A DNA stretch of 64,000 nt from a virus. Under the pieces are notes generated by a model. It searched no databases and had not been told where the DNA came from. It saw nothing but the letters and a program-made list of their open reading frames with translations. The translations under genes and the position numbers were made by a program. The stretch lies in the IMG/VR virus record IMGVR_UViG_3300042386_001233, positions 62,001-126,000 of that record; one strand, 5' to 3'. Shown in pieces: positions 9,812 through 18,650 of the stretch. How positions within the stretch are numbered: the first letter of the stretch is position 1; every line of letters starts with the position of its first letter.

Positions 9812-10228
9812 TTATATACTTACTCTTTCGATATTGATACTAATATTATATTCAGCATAGTTAATATTGATTAGTTTAAAAACGTTTGTATCTAATGTTG
9901 TTAAGATATCTTCGATAATTACTATGTTGTTTTTGCCTCTTAATGAGTCGAAGATTTGGGATGATGGTATTTTAGAATTTAAAAAATCCTCAAATAATTT
10001 CTTAAAGTTAGTTAGACTAATAGTAATCTGTCCTTGAGGCTTAATCTTGGATAGGGACTGTTTGATAATTGTTTGTAAGCTAGATTTTTCTTGGTACTCT
10101 AGACATGAACACAAAATATTATCGGCAGAATGATTTATAATCTGTTCTATGTTATTTGTTAAGATTTTTTGATATCCAGAAATATTAGATACCGGTTCTG
10201 AAATACTAACTATATGATAATTTCTCAT
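9812..10228 (-). CDS. Short methyltransferase-like protein, possibly truncated
   Basis: 138 aa. The segment ADNILCSCLEYQEKSSLQTI followed by SLSKIKPQGQITISL (about residues 34-72) resembles the post-I, motif II and III part of class I SAM methyltransferases (aspartate-bearing strand, helix, then L-x-P-x-G-x-L). The glycine-rich SAM-binding motif I expected upstream is not present, so this is either a divergent or a truncated enzyme. ATGA overlap with the upstream glycosyltransferase-like gene. Confidence 0.45.
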   Translation of the reverse strand: MRNYHIVSISEPVSNISGYQKILTNNIEQIINHSADNILCSCLEYQEKSSLQTIIKQSLSKIKPQGQITISLTNFKKLFEDFLNSKIPSSQIFDSLRGKNNIVIIEDILTTLDTNVFKLININYAEYNISINIERVSI

Positions 10229-11103
10229 GAAACAAAGAACTCCTCAAGTTTTATTTTTTGTAATAGTGTGTTGACGCTGCTATAAAATGCATTAAAGCTA
10301 TGATTGGATTGTATCCATGATTGATTGTGTAAAATATCCTCTTTGCTAAGCTCATCATTAATAATAGAGTTTAGTACTGTGTTAATATTACTATAGTCAA
10401 ATAGTAGTGTTATCCCTTTAATCTCTGGATTATGGCTTGTGGAAGTTATTGTTTTACATCCTAGATATTGGGAAATAAGAACATTCATAGGATTGTATAT
10501 GTCAATACATACTTTATATTTAGACATAATACTATATAGTGTATTGATTGAATCAATATGCTGCAATCCATTGATTATTTGTGCTGTTGGGAATTCATTT
10601 TTAATATGCTGATATAAATTATTAATTTCTTGACTATTATTTGCATTCATAATCAAAATAGATTCTGTTTTCTTTATATTATTAAGATCTTCGAATACTG
10701 GTATTCCATATGGTACTATTATATTCTTTTCATCAATATCACAGCCCCAAGCTTTTAATGTTTGAATATCAGAAAATATTTTTGTTGTATCATGTAATTG
10801 GTTTTTTACTAAAGCAATGTCTTCTTTTTTAAACTTTACCGGAGGACCATTATGGAACCAAACCATATCTATTAAATGCTGATTATGAGCTAGCATTTTG
10901 GTTTGCTGAGTATGCTCCAAGAAATTATTGCTCCAAAACAAGTCATAATAATAGTTTTGTAAACTACTATTTGTCTGATATAGATTAACTTCTAGTAACC
11001 CTGCTAGTAAATCAAAAGTATTATTTGTTGGAGAATACAGAATATTAGTATTTTTATTAACATACTTATATGCTATATTGTATATAGGATTAGAATAACT
11101 CAT
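10225..11103 (-). CDS. Putative GT-B glycosyltransferase
   Basis: 292 aa. The N-terminal part looks like an acceptor-binding domain (DLLAGLLEVNLYQTN, MVWFHNGPP). The second half begins with a linker VPYGIPVFEDL, typical of GT4-like enzymes (V-P-N/Y-G-I/V), then SILIMNANNS and a late CIDIYNPMNVLISQYLGCKTI. This last segment occupies the place of the E-x7-E donor motif of GT4, but the Glu residues are missing. Probably a divergent GT4-like enzyme in cluster 1. Confidence is moderate on fold and low on activity. Confidence 0.55.
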   Translation of the reverse strand: MSYSNPIYNIAYKYVNKNTNILYSPTNNTFDLLAGLLEVNLYQTNSSLQNYYYDLFWSNNFLEHTQQTKMLAHNQHLIDMVWFHNGPPVKFKKEDIALVKNQLHDTTKIFSDIQTLKAWGCDIDEKNIIVPYGIPVFEDLNNIKKTESILIMNANNSQEINNLYQHIKNEFPTAQIINGLQHIDSINTLYSIMSKYKVCIDIYNPMNVLISQYLGCKTITSTSHNPEIKGITLLFDYSNINTVLNSIINDELSKEDILHNQSWIQSNHSFNAFYSSVNTLLQKIKLEEFFVS

Positions 11104-11104
11104 T

Positions 11105-12106
11105 TTATAGATATTTATTAATGTGATTTGTTTTAAACAAAGAGGCCGTGTTGTGTATCTGTCTCACTTCTAGATATTTTTTAATGCTGCTATTTATTGT
11201 TTGAGAAGATATCTTTAAAGATCCAGCTTGATTAATTTTATTAGACCCATCAGTTAAACTAAAGATATAGTCAGGATCAATCTTGATAATATTCTTCTTT
11301 AAGCTATTGGCTATTTTTAGATTAATACTATTTGATCCATAGTCAACAGCATCAATAAAGACATCTCCAGACTTATGGGCTGCATATATGTTATTTAAGT
11401 CTGATGTTATTGGAGCAATAATGACTCTGTTTATTGAGTATTTTGTGTCCATACTATTGTAAGTTTCTTTGATAAATTTCTCCAATTCAGCCTTTTCAGA
11501 TGAGGATATATCCAGAGTGAACAAAACCAATACTATATCTTTAGATCTTAGATTTCCAATAAATGATACTATAGTATCATATATAACTCTGACATTTGTT
11601 CTATAATTGCATACCATGTATAGTTTTTCACTATTGTTTAGTAGCCCTATATTAAATCCAGCTTTATAAGATGAATCAACATCAAAAACATAATCTATGT
11701 TCTTAACTAGTTTTTGCAATGTGGGGTAAGCTTGAGAAAACCTGATAACATCTGGCTTGTTGTCTACTAATATTCCGTCAAACCTTAGGACTTTATCTAT
11801 AACATCTTTTGGTACAAGGTTCGTATCTATAATTGGTATTAATATGTTTCTGTCTACCGAATCTATAACACAAGCCTTATTCAAAGGAACATGCTGAATA
11901 ACAGTATCAATCTTTGATAAGTGTATATTTTCTTGACGACATAGAGCTTCGTCTATATTCTTTATAGCACATTTACTATCAAGAAATATTGGTCTTAGTG
12001 ATATATTTTTTGATCGGTCGCTAAGCATGTTTTGTATTAATGCTGTTGACCACAATCCATTAATATCTCTTTGTCGATATGGTCCAATGTATAGAGTATT
12101 ATTCAT
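11105..12106 (-). CDS. Putative GT-B glycosyltransferase
   Basis: 333 aa. It begins MNNTLYIGPYRQRDINGLWS, a GPYRQ-x-x-G-W/L-type start seen in phage and bacterial GT4-like proteins. Two Rossmann-like halves are visible: an N-terminal half with ILIPIIDTN, and a C-terminal half with KLYMVCNYRTN, DIVLVLFTLDIS, RVIIAPITSDL and a DVFIDAVDYGSNSINLKIANSL segment where the donor-binding motif is expected. Spaced 1-2 nt from both neighbours, so one transcription unit with the 555-aa GT4 enzyme upstream. Confidence 0.55.
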   Translation of the reverse strand: MNNTLYIGPYRQRDINGLWSTALIQNMLSDRSKNISLRPIFLDSKCAIKNIDEALCRQENIHLSKIDTVIQHVPLNKACVIDSVDRNILIPIIDTNLVPKDVIDKVLRFDGILVDNKPDVIRFSQAYPTLQKLVKNIDYVFDVDSSYKAGFNIGLLNNSEKLYMVCNYRTNVRVIYDTIVSFIGNLRSKDIVLVLFTLDISSSEKAELEKFIKETYNSMDTKYSINRVIIAPITSDLNNIYAAHKSGDVFIDAVDYGSNSINLKIANSLKKNIIKIDPDYIFSLTDGSNKINQAGSLKISSQTINSSIKKYLEVRQIHNTASLFKTNHINKYL

Positions 12107-12108
12107 TA

Positions 12109-13776
12109 TTAGGTTACGTTTTTCAGGTGTGCGTATGTGATAAAATCTTCATCAAATTTAACATTATTATTCTTAACATTTTCTGCTTGATTATTATTAT
12201 CTATCATAGTATTAATATAGTCAAGAGTATTATTAAAATCAAAAGGAGCCATTGATGTAGCACTAGATTGTACAAATCCATAGTCTGCATTTTTAAGCAG
12301 TTCTAACATTTTGTATGATCCTATGAGTTCTGTTTCTTGGAAATTATTATTGCATATTCCAATAAGTCTATCAAAATGGGTCTGAGGATCAATATTTGAC
12401 TCTTTGATTACTGGTGTCTCATATTTTCCAGTATTCCATTTAGACCTATATCCCTTTGCATCTAATTCGTCAAAATACTTTTCCCATTTTTGAGCAATAT
12501 TATCCCAATTATAGTGCTGATGTGTCAGATCTTGAATTTCATGTCTTAATTTTTCTCTGGTTGGTTTTGGCTTATTGATAAAATCAATTATATAATTAGC
12601 TAAATCATTATTATCTGGATAAACCCGTAAAGCTTTTGTTTCTAGTTCTTTAAATAGAGTTTGTATCTTGATTGGGTAGGCTTTTAATTTTTTAACTATA
12701 TCACACATAGCACTATAATCCACGGTAGCTATCGGCACACCACAAGCCCCAGCCTCCACCTGCGGCATACCAAATCCCTCACAGATTGAGTACTGAACAT
12801 AAAGATCAAATATGTTGTATATGCTACTCAGAGTGTCAGAAGATACACCTTCTGTTACAGATGGAAAGGTCATGCTTTTGCTCATACATTTTACACAAAC
12901 CTTTTGTGGGCCAGTAAATACAGAGCACTGGGTTGTCTTACAGTTTTTACATATATAGGTGAATAGAACCCTATTACTAACTCTTGACTGTCTTAGTAGT
13001 TCAGGAATATCCCAACCCATATCAGGATAGCTAGTATGAAGATATAGATATAGATTCTCTCCCAAAGAACTATTAGAGGCTTCTAATCTATCTAGGACTT
13101 CTCTGAAAGTGGTAAATAATTCTGGTATTAGTTTGCGTTTTTGGTTACGCATAACTGATCCTATTATGATAGAATCAGGAGATAGTCCAAGCTGTTGTTT
13201 AATATCGCTTCTGTTTTTTATCTTAAAGGTATTAATATCCACGCCAGGGGAAGTAGTATCTATATAATTAATCTTGTTAGATGATTGCTCTTTAAGAACT
13301 TCCGCACCCCAATCAGAGTATGTAAAGACTGCATCTGCGTCTAAGAAGGTATCTATCCATTCTTCTTGCTGTGGTGAAGAATCTACTGTTGGCATTAATA
13401 TCCAATGGAAAAATTTTCTAAGAGGAGAGGATCCTTGGTAAGCACTCATCCAATAATCACGAACATCAATAACGATATCTGGTTTAAAGTCCAATAAAAC
13501 CTTTTCAAAACGCCAGCGTCCAAACTGATTGTCTACTCTGGACGAATATTCTTTATGTCTATGGTCTGAATCTTTAACAGCATTGGCGTAGTATTTCCAG
13601 TGAATAGATACATCCCTCGGATCATTAACAAAACCATAAGAAGCGAATTCTGCTATTTCATACTTATTGGTTTTGTGTAAACGAGTTAGTAGTTCTTTTG
13701 CATATATACCGAAACCAGAATGAATAAAACTGGCTTCAGAGCACATCAAGATTTTTAATTTATTGTTTTTTGTCAT
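12109..13776 (-). CDS. GT4-family glycosyltransferase with inserted Cys cluster
   Basis: 555 aa; first gene of glycosylation cluster 1. The N-terminus KILMCSEASFIHSGFGIYAKELL is a typical GT4 acceptor-domain start with the G-F/S-G loop. The donor-domain signature E333-G-F-G-M-P-Q-V-E341 (E-x7-E) followed by AGACGVPIATVDYSAM is intact, so a retaining NDP-sugar transferase is expected. Between the two, residues 276-297 hold a C-x2-C-x4-C-x9-C-x2-C cluster that is unusual in GT4 enzymes and looks like a zinc knuckle. The C-terminal 150 residues are an extension without recognised motifs. A hairpin with T-run just before the ATG may limit read-through from ssb. Confidence 0.85.
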   Translation of the reverse strand: MTKNNKLKILMCSEASFIHSGFGIYAKELLTRLHKTNKYEIAEFASYGFVNDPRDVSIHWKYYANAVKDSDHRHKEYSSRVDNQFGRWRFEKVLLDFKPDIVIDVRDYWMSAYQGSSPLRKFFHWILMPTVDSSPQQEEWIDTFLDADAVFTYSDWGAEVLKEQSSNKINYIDTTSPGVDINTFKIKNRSDIKQQLGLSPDSIIIGSVMRNQKRKLIPELFTTFREVLDRLEASNSSLGENLYLYLHTSYPDMGWDIPELLRQSRVSNRVLFTYICKNCKTTQCSVFTGPQKVCVKCMSKSMTFPSVTEGVSSDTLSSIYNIFDLYVQYSICEGFGMPQVEAGACGVPIATVDYSAMCDIVKKLKAYPIKIQTLFKELETKALRVYPDNNDLANYIIDFINKPKPTREKLRHEIQDLTHQHYNWDNIAQKWEKYFDELDAKGYRSKWNTGKYETPVIKESNIDPQTHFDRLIGICNNNFQETELIGSYKMLELLKNADYGFVQSSATSMAPFDFNNTLDYINTMIDNNNQAENVKNNNVKFDEDFITYAHLKNVT

Positions 13777-13781
13777 AAAAA

Positions 13782-13811
13782 ATAGACAGGGGCCTGCTCA
13801 TCACAGACCCC
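13782..13811 (-). terminator. Rho-independent terminator downstream of ssb
   Basis: On the minus strand GGGGTCTG (rc of 13804-13811) pairs with CAGGCCCC (rc of 13789-13796) around a 7-nt loop, an 8-bp stem with one G-T pair. It is followed six bases later by a run of six T (rc of 13777-13782). It lies between ssb and the GT4 gene, so it would end or attenuate the ssb transcript. Confidence 0.65.
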
Positions 13812-13841
13812 CGTTTATTGTTTCCTTACATTCTCATAAGA

Positions 13842-14213
13842 TTAAAACGCTACAGGTTCGGATGAGTCCTGCTTGCTGTTCTTTGTTAAGCGAGTGATCT
13901 TAGAAAAGTTATTTACTCTAACCTTAAGACTACTGTGCTTAACTCCGTCCTTTTCCCAGGTATCGTTCCTTAAAGATCCCTCGACCATAACCAAATCACC
14001 CTTCTTGAATGACTCAGCAATCATCTCGGCACCACTATCCCAAGCTTCACAATTAATGAAAGAAGTAATCTTGTCTTTGTCGCCACTAGCCTTCGTATAT
14101 TCACGAGATACAGCTACTGTAAAATTAACAACAGATGTTTGCTTGCCACCAGTATTAACAATCCTTAATTCTGGATCACGAGCAAGATTACCTCTAAGCA
14201 ATGTAATATTCAT
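13842..14213 (-). CDS. ssb: Single-stranded DNA-binding protein
   Basis: 123 aa from the ATG at 14213, which has AAGGAG about 10 nt upstream; an upstream in-frame start at 14249 is disfavoured. The start MNITLLRGNLARDPELRIVN is the bacterial SSB OB-fold signature, followed by the F-T-V-A-V-S and F-I-N-C-E-A-W strands and KGDLVMVEGSLRND. The C-terminal tail is short and ends EPVAF, a reduced version of the acidic DDDIPF tip that recruits partners. It coats ssDNA during replication and recombination. It has its own consensus sigma-70 promoter and a downstream terminator, so it can be expressed as a single early gene. Confidence 0.95.
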   Translation of the reverse strand: MNITLLRGNLARDPELRIVNTGGKQTSVVNFTVAVSREYTKASGDKDKITSFINCEAWDSGAEMIAESFKKGDLVMVEGSLRNDTWEKDGVKHSSLKVRVNNFSKITRLTKNSKQDSSEPVAF

Positions 14214-14256
14214 ATATATCAAACTCCTTGTAAAAAAGAAATCACGCAACTACTAC

Positions 14257-14284
14257 ATTATAGCAATGAGCCGTTGATTGTCAA
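14257..14284 (-). promoter_or_regulatory. Consensus sigma-70 promoter of ssb
   Basis: On the minus strand TTGACA (rc of 14279-14284) and TATAAT (rc of 14257-14262) are separated by 16 nt. Both hexamers match consensus exactly. The -35 box overlaps the TGA stop of the upstream polymerase gene, and the -10 box lies about 44 nt before the ssb ATG. Confidence 0.8.
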
Positions 14285-15906
14285 GTTATAGGCTCAAAAC
14301 ACTTTTCTACGATCAGACCGTCCTTGCTTTTGCTTTTATTTCCTGAAAAGACTAAAATATTACCTATAAATAAATAAGATCTATACTGGGAAAACTGTTC
14401 AGGAAAAAAGACCACAGAATCCAAAGTTCCGTATTGATCCTCTATGGTAACAAAAGCCATCTCTAGACCCGGATTCTTACCGCTCTTAGTTTTAGTAACA
14501 TTAACATTCCCAATCTCTCCTACTAAAACTATGTTTTCTTTTAGCAATGATGTCTTGAATGTTTTACAATTACAATTGGCCATAGTAATATCATAAACAT
14601 CAAGTTTAGAGCATGTGATACCAACCCCTAGTAAATCATTTTCTTGATCTGATAACCATTCTATTTTATCAATTAAGGAGTAAGGCGGATGTCCTAATGA
14701 TCTTATATAGTTCGCTATTGTTTCTTTTCGTCCTCTGATTAGTTTAGTTTCAGTATATAAAGCACTGAGAATGTCTATTATAGTACTATCTATCATGGTC
14801 TTTGAGTAAATATTAAATACCGTTTGCTCTTTTTTGGTTAATCCAGAACATATTTCATATTCGAAGAGCATCTCTGATCTATTTTTCTTATAGTAGTCAA
14901 ATGCGCCGCTACTAATCAAAGCCTTGGCTGCAACAGAGTTTATATTCATCAGAATATTGCCGACCATTTGTGGCCACGTTATATCATTAACATTCGTGTT
15001 CTTTGTTAGTTCTAATATTTTCTTGTATACAGACTGTCCTACCCCCTTTATGTCTGTTAAGCCAAAGTATATCTTTTGATTTTTCAATATGAAAAGCTCA
15101 TTTAAATTTCTAAAGTCAGGAATATGGACTTCTATATCCATCTCCATAGCATTTCTAACCAACTCTTTTATTTCCTGTTGAGGATCTATTTTGTCCTTAG
15201 CGAACCTGAGATATGATGCAAAAAAGATCTTGGGGAAATGTGCTTTAGCATACGCTGATAAATAAGCATTCATTGCATAGCTTATGGAATGACTAGCATT
15301 AAATAAGTATCTTTGTGATTTTTCAATCCATTCGAATATTTGTTCTGCTTCTGGTTCTGATAGTTTCCCAGTCTGCTTAGATCCTTCTATAAACTTCTTA
15401 CGGACTTTTGCCATTTTATCTGCTTGCTTTTTACCAATGGCTTTTCTTAGATCGTCTGCTTCTTGTAAATTGAAACCCGCTAGCTCTTTAGCTATAGACA
15501 TAGCCTGTTCTTGGTAAATCATTTCAGAATAGGTATGTTTTAAGATTGGCTCTAGTGCTGGATGGAAATAGTCAATAGACTCTAAGCCATTCTTTTTATC
15601 TATATAATGATTGCTTACGCTTTTACCATCTCTATGTGCCTCAAGACAACCCGGCCTAAGAATACTGATCAAGCCAGATAGCTGCTCAATATTTTGAGGC
15701 TTTAATTTCCGGGCCATGGTTTGTCCTAATCTGGACTCTAGCTGAAAACATCCTTTAGTATTGCCTTCGGATATCAGTTCCCATGTTTTATAGCATTCTA
15801 AACTAATGTTAGATAGTTTGGGAGAAAATTTTATTTTAGGAAATTCTCCACCCTTATCTAATACTTCAAATTTACATCCACAATCAAATACAAAAGAGTC
15901 TGACAT
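14281..15906 (-). CDS. DNA polymerase III alpha subunit, C-terminal half (fingers, helix-hairpin-helix, OB domain)
   Basis: 541 aa. From about residue 50 it follows bacterial DnaE immediately after the palm: TKGCFQLES, then ISILRPGCLE, YQEQAM, LRKAIGKK and FNASHSISYA (fingers). Later come the helix-hairpin-helix segment LTDIKGVGQSVYKKI and a C-terminal OB-fold (VLVGEIGNVNVTKTKSGK...). The N-terminal 50 residues, starting MSDSFVFDCGCKFEV, replace the missing palm and have no DnaE counterpart. The catalytic Asp residues lie in the separate gene at 16782-18650, so both chains must associate. GGAT precedes the ATG by 6 nt. Confidence 0.9.
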   Translation of the reverse strand: MSDSFVFDCGCKFEVLDKGGEFPKIKFSPKLSNISLECYKTWELISEGNTKGCFQLESRLGQTMARKLKPQNIEQLSGLISILRPGCLEAHRDGKSVSNHYIDKKNGLESIDYFHPALEPILKHTYSEMIYQEQAMSIAKELAGFNLQEADDLRKAIGKKQADKMAKVRKKFIEGSKQTGKLSEPEAEQIFEWIEKSQRYLFNASHSISYAMNAYLSAYAKAHFPKIFFASYLRFAKDKIDPQQEIKELVRNAMEMDIEVHIPDFRNLNELFILKNQKIYFGLTDIKGVGQSVYKKILELTKNTNVNDITWPQMVGNILMNINSVAAKALISSGAFDYYKKNRSEMLFEYEICSGLTKKEQTVFNIYSKTMIDSTIIDILSALYTETKLIRGRKETIANYIRSLGHPPYSLIDKIEWLSDQENDLLGVGITCSKLDVYDITMANCNCKTFKTSLLKENIVLVGEIGNVNVTKTKSGKNPGLEMAFVTIEDQYGTLDSVVFFPEQFSQYRSYLFIGNILVFSGNKSKSKDGLIVEKCFEPIT

Positions 15907-15908
15907 AT

Positions 15909-16607
15909 TTATCCAACGGTAAATGCTGATTTAAATTTTACTTTATTCGAAATATTACGATGTAGTCTAAGAAAACGAATTAAAATATCTGCCGTATCCT
16001 TAACGTCTTTAAGAGCATCGTGAGCGCCCTCTTTACTAATTCCTAGATAGTCTCTAAGGTTATCTAGTGTATAGTTTTTAAGTTCATTATTTCCTTCAAA
16101 CCAATAAAAAACCAAATTCATCAAATCTATAACATCTCTTGGATAAAAAAGATCTGAACGACCCTCTTTATTAAGATTGTCATATTTTTTACTAAGCCTC
16201 TCCATTATTCGTAAATCAAATCTGTTGATATTATACCCAGCAGCAATCGGAGCAGTAAAACATGATTTTTTACCGCTTGATCGTGAATGATACATATTCA
16301 GATATGATACAAATAATTGCCATCCATTTTCTTGCTTTTGATAGGACTTCCAGTCAGCTAAAATAGCATCTTTAGTACTAGACCTAACTTTCGCATGAAA
16401 GTCTAGAACATCAGAATCTCCATAAGCATAATCAATATTATTTTCTAAAGCTTCTGGCTTTATCGTAATATTAAATTCAGAATCTGGTATAACTTCTAGT
16501 CGATATGGATCGATCATTATAGCAGCAATCTGAACAGGACTACATGTGTCGGGATTAATCCCGTCGGTTTCAAGATCAAATACGCAAATTTTTTGTAAAT
16601 TAGCCAT
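15909..16607 (-). CDS. DEDDh 3'-5' exonuclease (DnaQ-like proofreading subunit)
   Basis: 232 aa. Exo I is CVFDLETDGINPDTC (D-x-E at about residues 10-12), Exo II is AAGYNINRFDLRIM, and Exo III is EGAHDALKDVKDTADI near residues 193-208 (H-x4-D), so the DEDDh active site looks complete. It would proofread for the split polymerase, between whose halves it is encoded. Its ATG overlaps the stop of the 59-aa gene, and its stop is 2 nt from the start of the C-terminal polymerase gene, so the four genes look co-translated. Confidence 0.9.
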   Translation of the reverse strand: MANLQKICVFDLETDGINPDTCSPVQIAAIMIDPYRLEVIPDSEFNITIKPEALENNIDYAYGDSDVLDFHAKVRSSTKDAILADWKSYQKQENGWQLFVSYLNMYHSRSSGKKSCFTAPIAAGYNINRFDLRIMERLSKKYDNLNKEGRSDLFYPRDVIDLMNLVFYWFEGNNELKNYTLDNLRDYLGISKEGAHDALKDVKDTADILIRFLRLHRNISNKVKFKSAFTVG

Positions 16608-16779
16608 TTACCACTACTACTGTTGAACCTGGGAAAAATGCCTTCTGGTTATTATCAGCTGCTACTTGACAGTTGATAGATCTGCAACAACTAACTCTGA
16701 CTTCTTCTGTCTTAACGTATTCAACATTGTTAACAGTGAATTTATCACCGAGCACTAATTCTTCAAATTTCTTTTCCAT
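16600..16779 (-). CDS. Small conserved-looking 59-aa protein between polymerase genes
   Basis: 59 aa. ATG at 16779 with GGAG 8 nt upstream; the stop at 16600-16602 overlaps the start of the exonuclease gene. The protein has a beta-rich N-terminus (LVLGDKFTVNNVEYVKTEEV), a VSCCRSINCQV motif with three Cys, and an FFPGSTVVVV end. The ribosome-binding site, the protein-like composition and coupling on both sides support translation. The function is unknown; by location it might assist the polymerase. Confidence 0.7.
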   Translation of the reverse strand: MEKKFEELVLGDKFTVNNVEYVKTEEVRVSCCRSINCQVAADNNQKAFFPGSTVVVVNG

Positions 16780-16781
16780 GA

Positions 16782-18650
16782 TTATTCTCCATATTTTAAT
16801 ATGTCTGATATTGTCATAATTTTATCCAACATAGCAACGCCCAGAATATCAAATTTAATTAAACCAAGACTTTCTAAATCCTGCATTTCCATACCGGCTA
16901 TGGCCTGTTTATTCTTTGTGTCATATACCATTGGACATACAGAACTAAGTTTTTTGCTACTAATAACTACACCAGCAGCATGTTTAGATTGATTTGACTT
17001 GGTTCCTTCCAGCCTGATTGCTTGCTCAAATCTTTTGGCCAGTGGTCCCTCCAGAACGTTGTCATTAGATATATAGCACCATTCCTTGAGTTTGTCAACA
17101 TTATTTTCTAAAGCCCAACGTATGATAGAAGCTTCTCCAGTATCTTCTTTCATTTCTTGCAATTCGTCTGCAATTTTTGCTTCGTCAGGAATACTTTTAG
17201 TAATTCTGTTCATTTCATCAAAGGATATATTACCATAAACTCTTAAAACTTCCTTTAAAGCTCCTCTACCTTTCATAGTATTAAAAGTTATCATTTGAGA
17301 TACTTTTTCTATTCCATATTTATCTTTAATATAGTCTATGACATATTGTCTTTTGGTAATTGGTACGTCCACATCAATATCTGGCATGGATATATGATCT
17401 GCAGTATTTCTTCCTTCGTTATAAAATCTCTCAAACAACAAATCATACTTAATAGGATTAATATCTGTAATACCGACAAGATATGATACCAAACATCCAG
17501 CAGCACTACCTCTACCCGGTCCTGGTAGCCATCCATTGGACTTAACATAATTGACAATATCTTGAATAATTAAAAAATAACTAGATAATCCAGCACCTTG
17601 TAGAACTTTTAATTCAAACTTGATACGATTAACATAGGTTTCGTGTTCAGACTCTGGAACTTTATCAGCAATCTTTTCTCTCCAGCCATCTCGACAAAGT
17701 TGTCTAAGATATTCGTCTGGATCAGCATTATTGGGACATTCAAACGTTGGAAGGGATGGCTTGCTCAATATATTGTATTCTTCACATAGCGAGTCTACAT
17801 ACAAAGTGTTTTCGATCTCTTCTTCTGTATGAATATCACTCATCTCTTCTGGAGATAGTATGTGATAATTATCTGACTGAAAAAAACAACTCAATGGAAC
17901 ATCTTGATTAGCTAATAGCTTTTTATTCACATCTACTAAAGTAGTCTTCAGATTGTTACATAGTAGAATTCTTTGGTCTATGGCGTCTTCTTTTGTGCAA
18001 TAATGAGCATCTGGTGTGCATATTACTTTTGTTTTTGTTTTACTGCCCAAAGAACGAACAAAATCTGTTATGTCTCTTTGTGCAGGATTGAGTGCTTGGT
18101 CCATAAGCTGTGCTTCTAAAAAGAAGTTCTCTTGACCAAATATTTCTTTCATTTTAGCTACAAAATCTATACCTATCTTATCCATTGTTCCAGACTGGTT
18201 TTCTAATAGATCTGGCAAGAGAGATCCCAAATGACCACAGAACCCTATAATATTCCCATCCAAAAAATTAGCTAGTCTGTCCATACTAATTCTTGGCTTA
18301 TGATAAAAATTTTCTTCTTTATTGGTTTCGGAAGCTATTGAGATTAAATTACGCCACCCCTTTAAATTCTTCGCCAATACTAAAAAATGACTAAGCTTGC
18401 TATTTTCTTTAGTTTTGATGTTAGAATCTTCATGGGAAATATAAAGTTCACAACCTAGTATTGGCTTTATATTTTGAGCTTTAAGAGCTTGGAAAAATTG
18501 AACACATCCAGAAATAGAACCATGATCAGTTAATGCACACGATTTAATCCCAGTGTTAGCACATCTTTGAGCAATCTGATGAGGCTTGCTGATACCGTCC
18601 AATAGGCTGTAGTGAGAGTGTGTATGCAATGCGGCATAAGTTTTAGTCAT
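16782..18650 (-). CDS. DNA polymerase III alpha subunit, N-terminal half (PHP and palm)
   Basis: 622 aa. The PHP domain starts at residue 8 (LHTHSHYSLLDG) and keeps the metal-ligand pattern: H9-x-H11, D42-H43, E68, H140, D214-x-H216. The palm has GPGRGSAAG at about 377-385, the catalytic pair D424-I-D426 in MPDIDVDVP, and the third Asp, D601, in LIKFDILGVAML. The protein then ends at residue 622, whereas an ordinary DnaE continues for 500 or more residues into fingers; that part is the separate gene at 14281-15906. All three polymerase aspartates are present. ATGA overlap with the upstream nuclease gene. Confidence 0.93.
   Translation of the reverse strand: MTKTYAALHTHSHYSLLDGISKPHQIAQRCANTGIKSCALTDHGSISGCVQFFQALKAQNIKPILGCELYISHEDSNIKTKENSKLSHFLVLAKNLKGWRNLISIASETNKEENFYHKPRISMDRLANFLDGNIIGFCGHLGSLLPDLLENQSGTMDKIGIDFVAKMKEIFGQENFFLEAQLMDQALNPAQRDITDFVRSLGSKTKTKVICTPDAHYCTKEDAIDQRILLCNNLKTTLVDVNKKLLANQDVPLSCFFQSDNYHILSPEEMSDIHTEEEIENTLYVDSLCEEYNILSKPSLPTFECPNNADPDEYLRQLCRDGWREKIADKVPESEHETYVNRIKFELKVLQGAGLSSYFLIIQDIVNYVKSNGWLPGPGRGSAAGCLVSYLVGITDINPIKYDLLFERFYNEGRNTADHISMPDIDVDVPITKRQYVIDYIKDKYGIEKVSQMITFNTMKGRGALKEVLRVYGNISFDEMNRITKSIPDEAKIADELQEMKEDTGEASIIRWALENNVDKLKEWCYISNDNVLEGPLAKRFEQAIRLEGTKSNQSKHAAGVVISSKKLSSVCPMVYDTKNKQAIAGMEMQDLESLGLIKFDILGVAMLDKIMTISDILKYGE

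Noticed and set aside
13873-14277. Plus-strand 134-codon frame opposite ssb
   Set aside because: It is the antisense shadow of the SSB gene, which has a clear OB-fold and its own promoter and ribosome-binding site.
14281-18650. Split-intein explanation for the two polymerase halves
   Set aside because: Neither half has an N-terminal C-L/C-F-start splice motif or a C-terminal H-N end, and the break is not at the known DnaE intein site.
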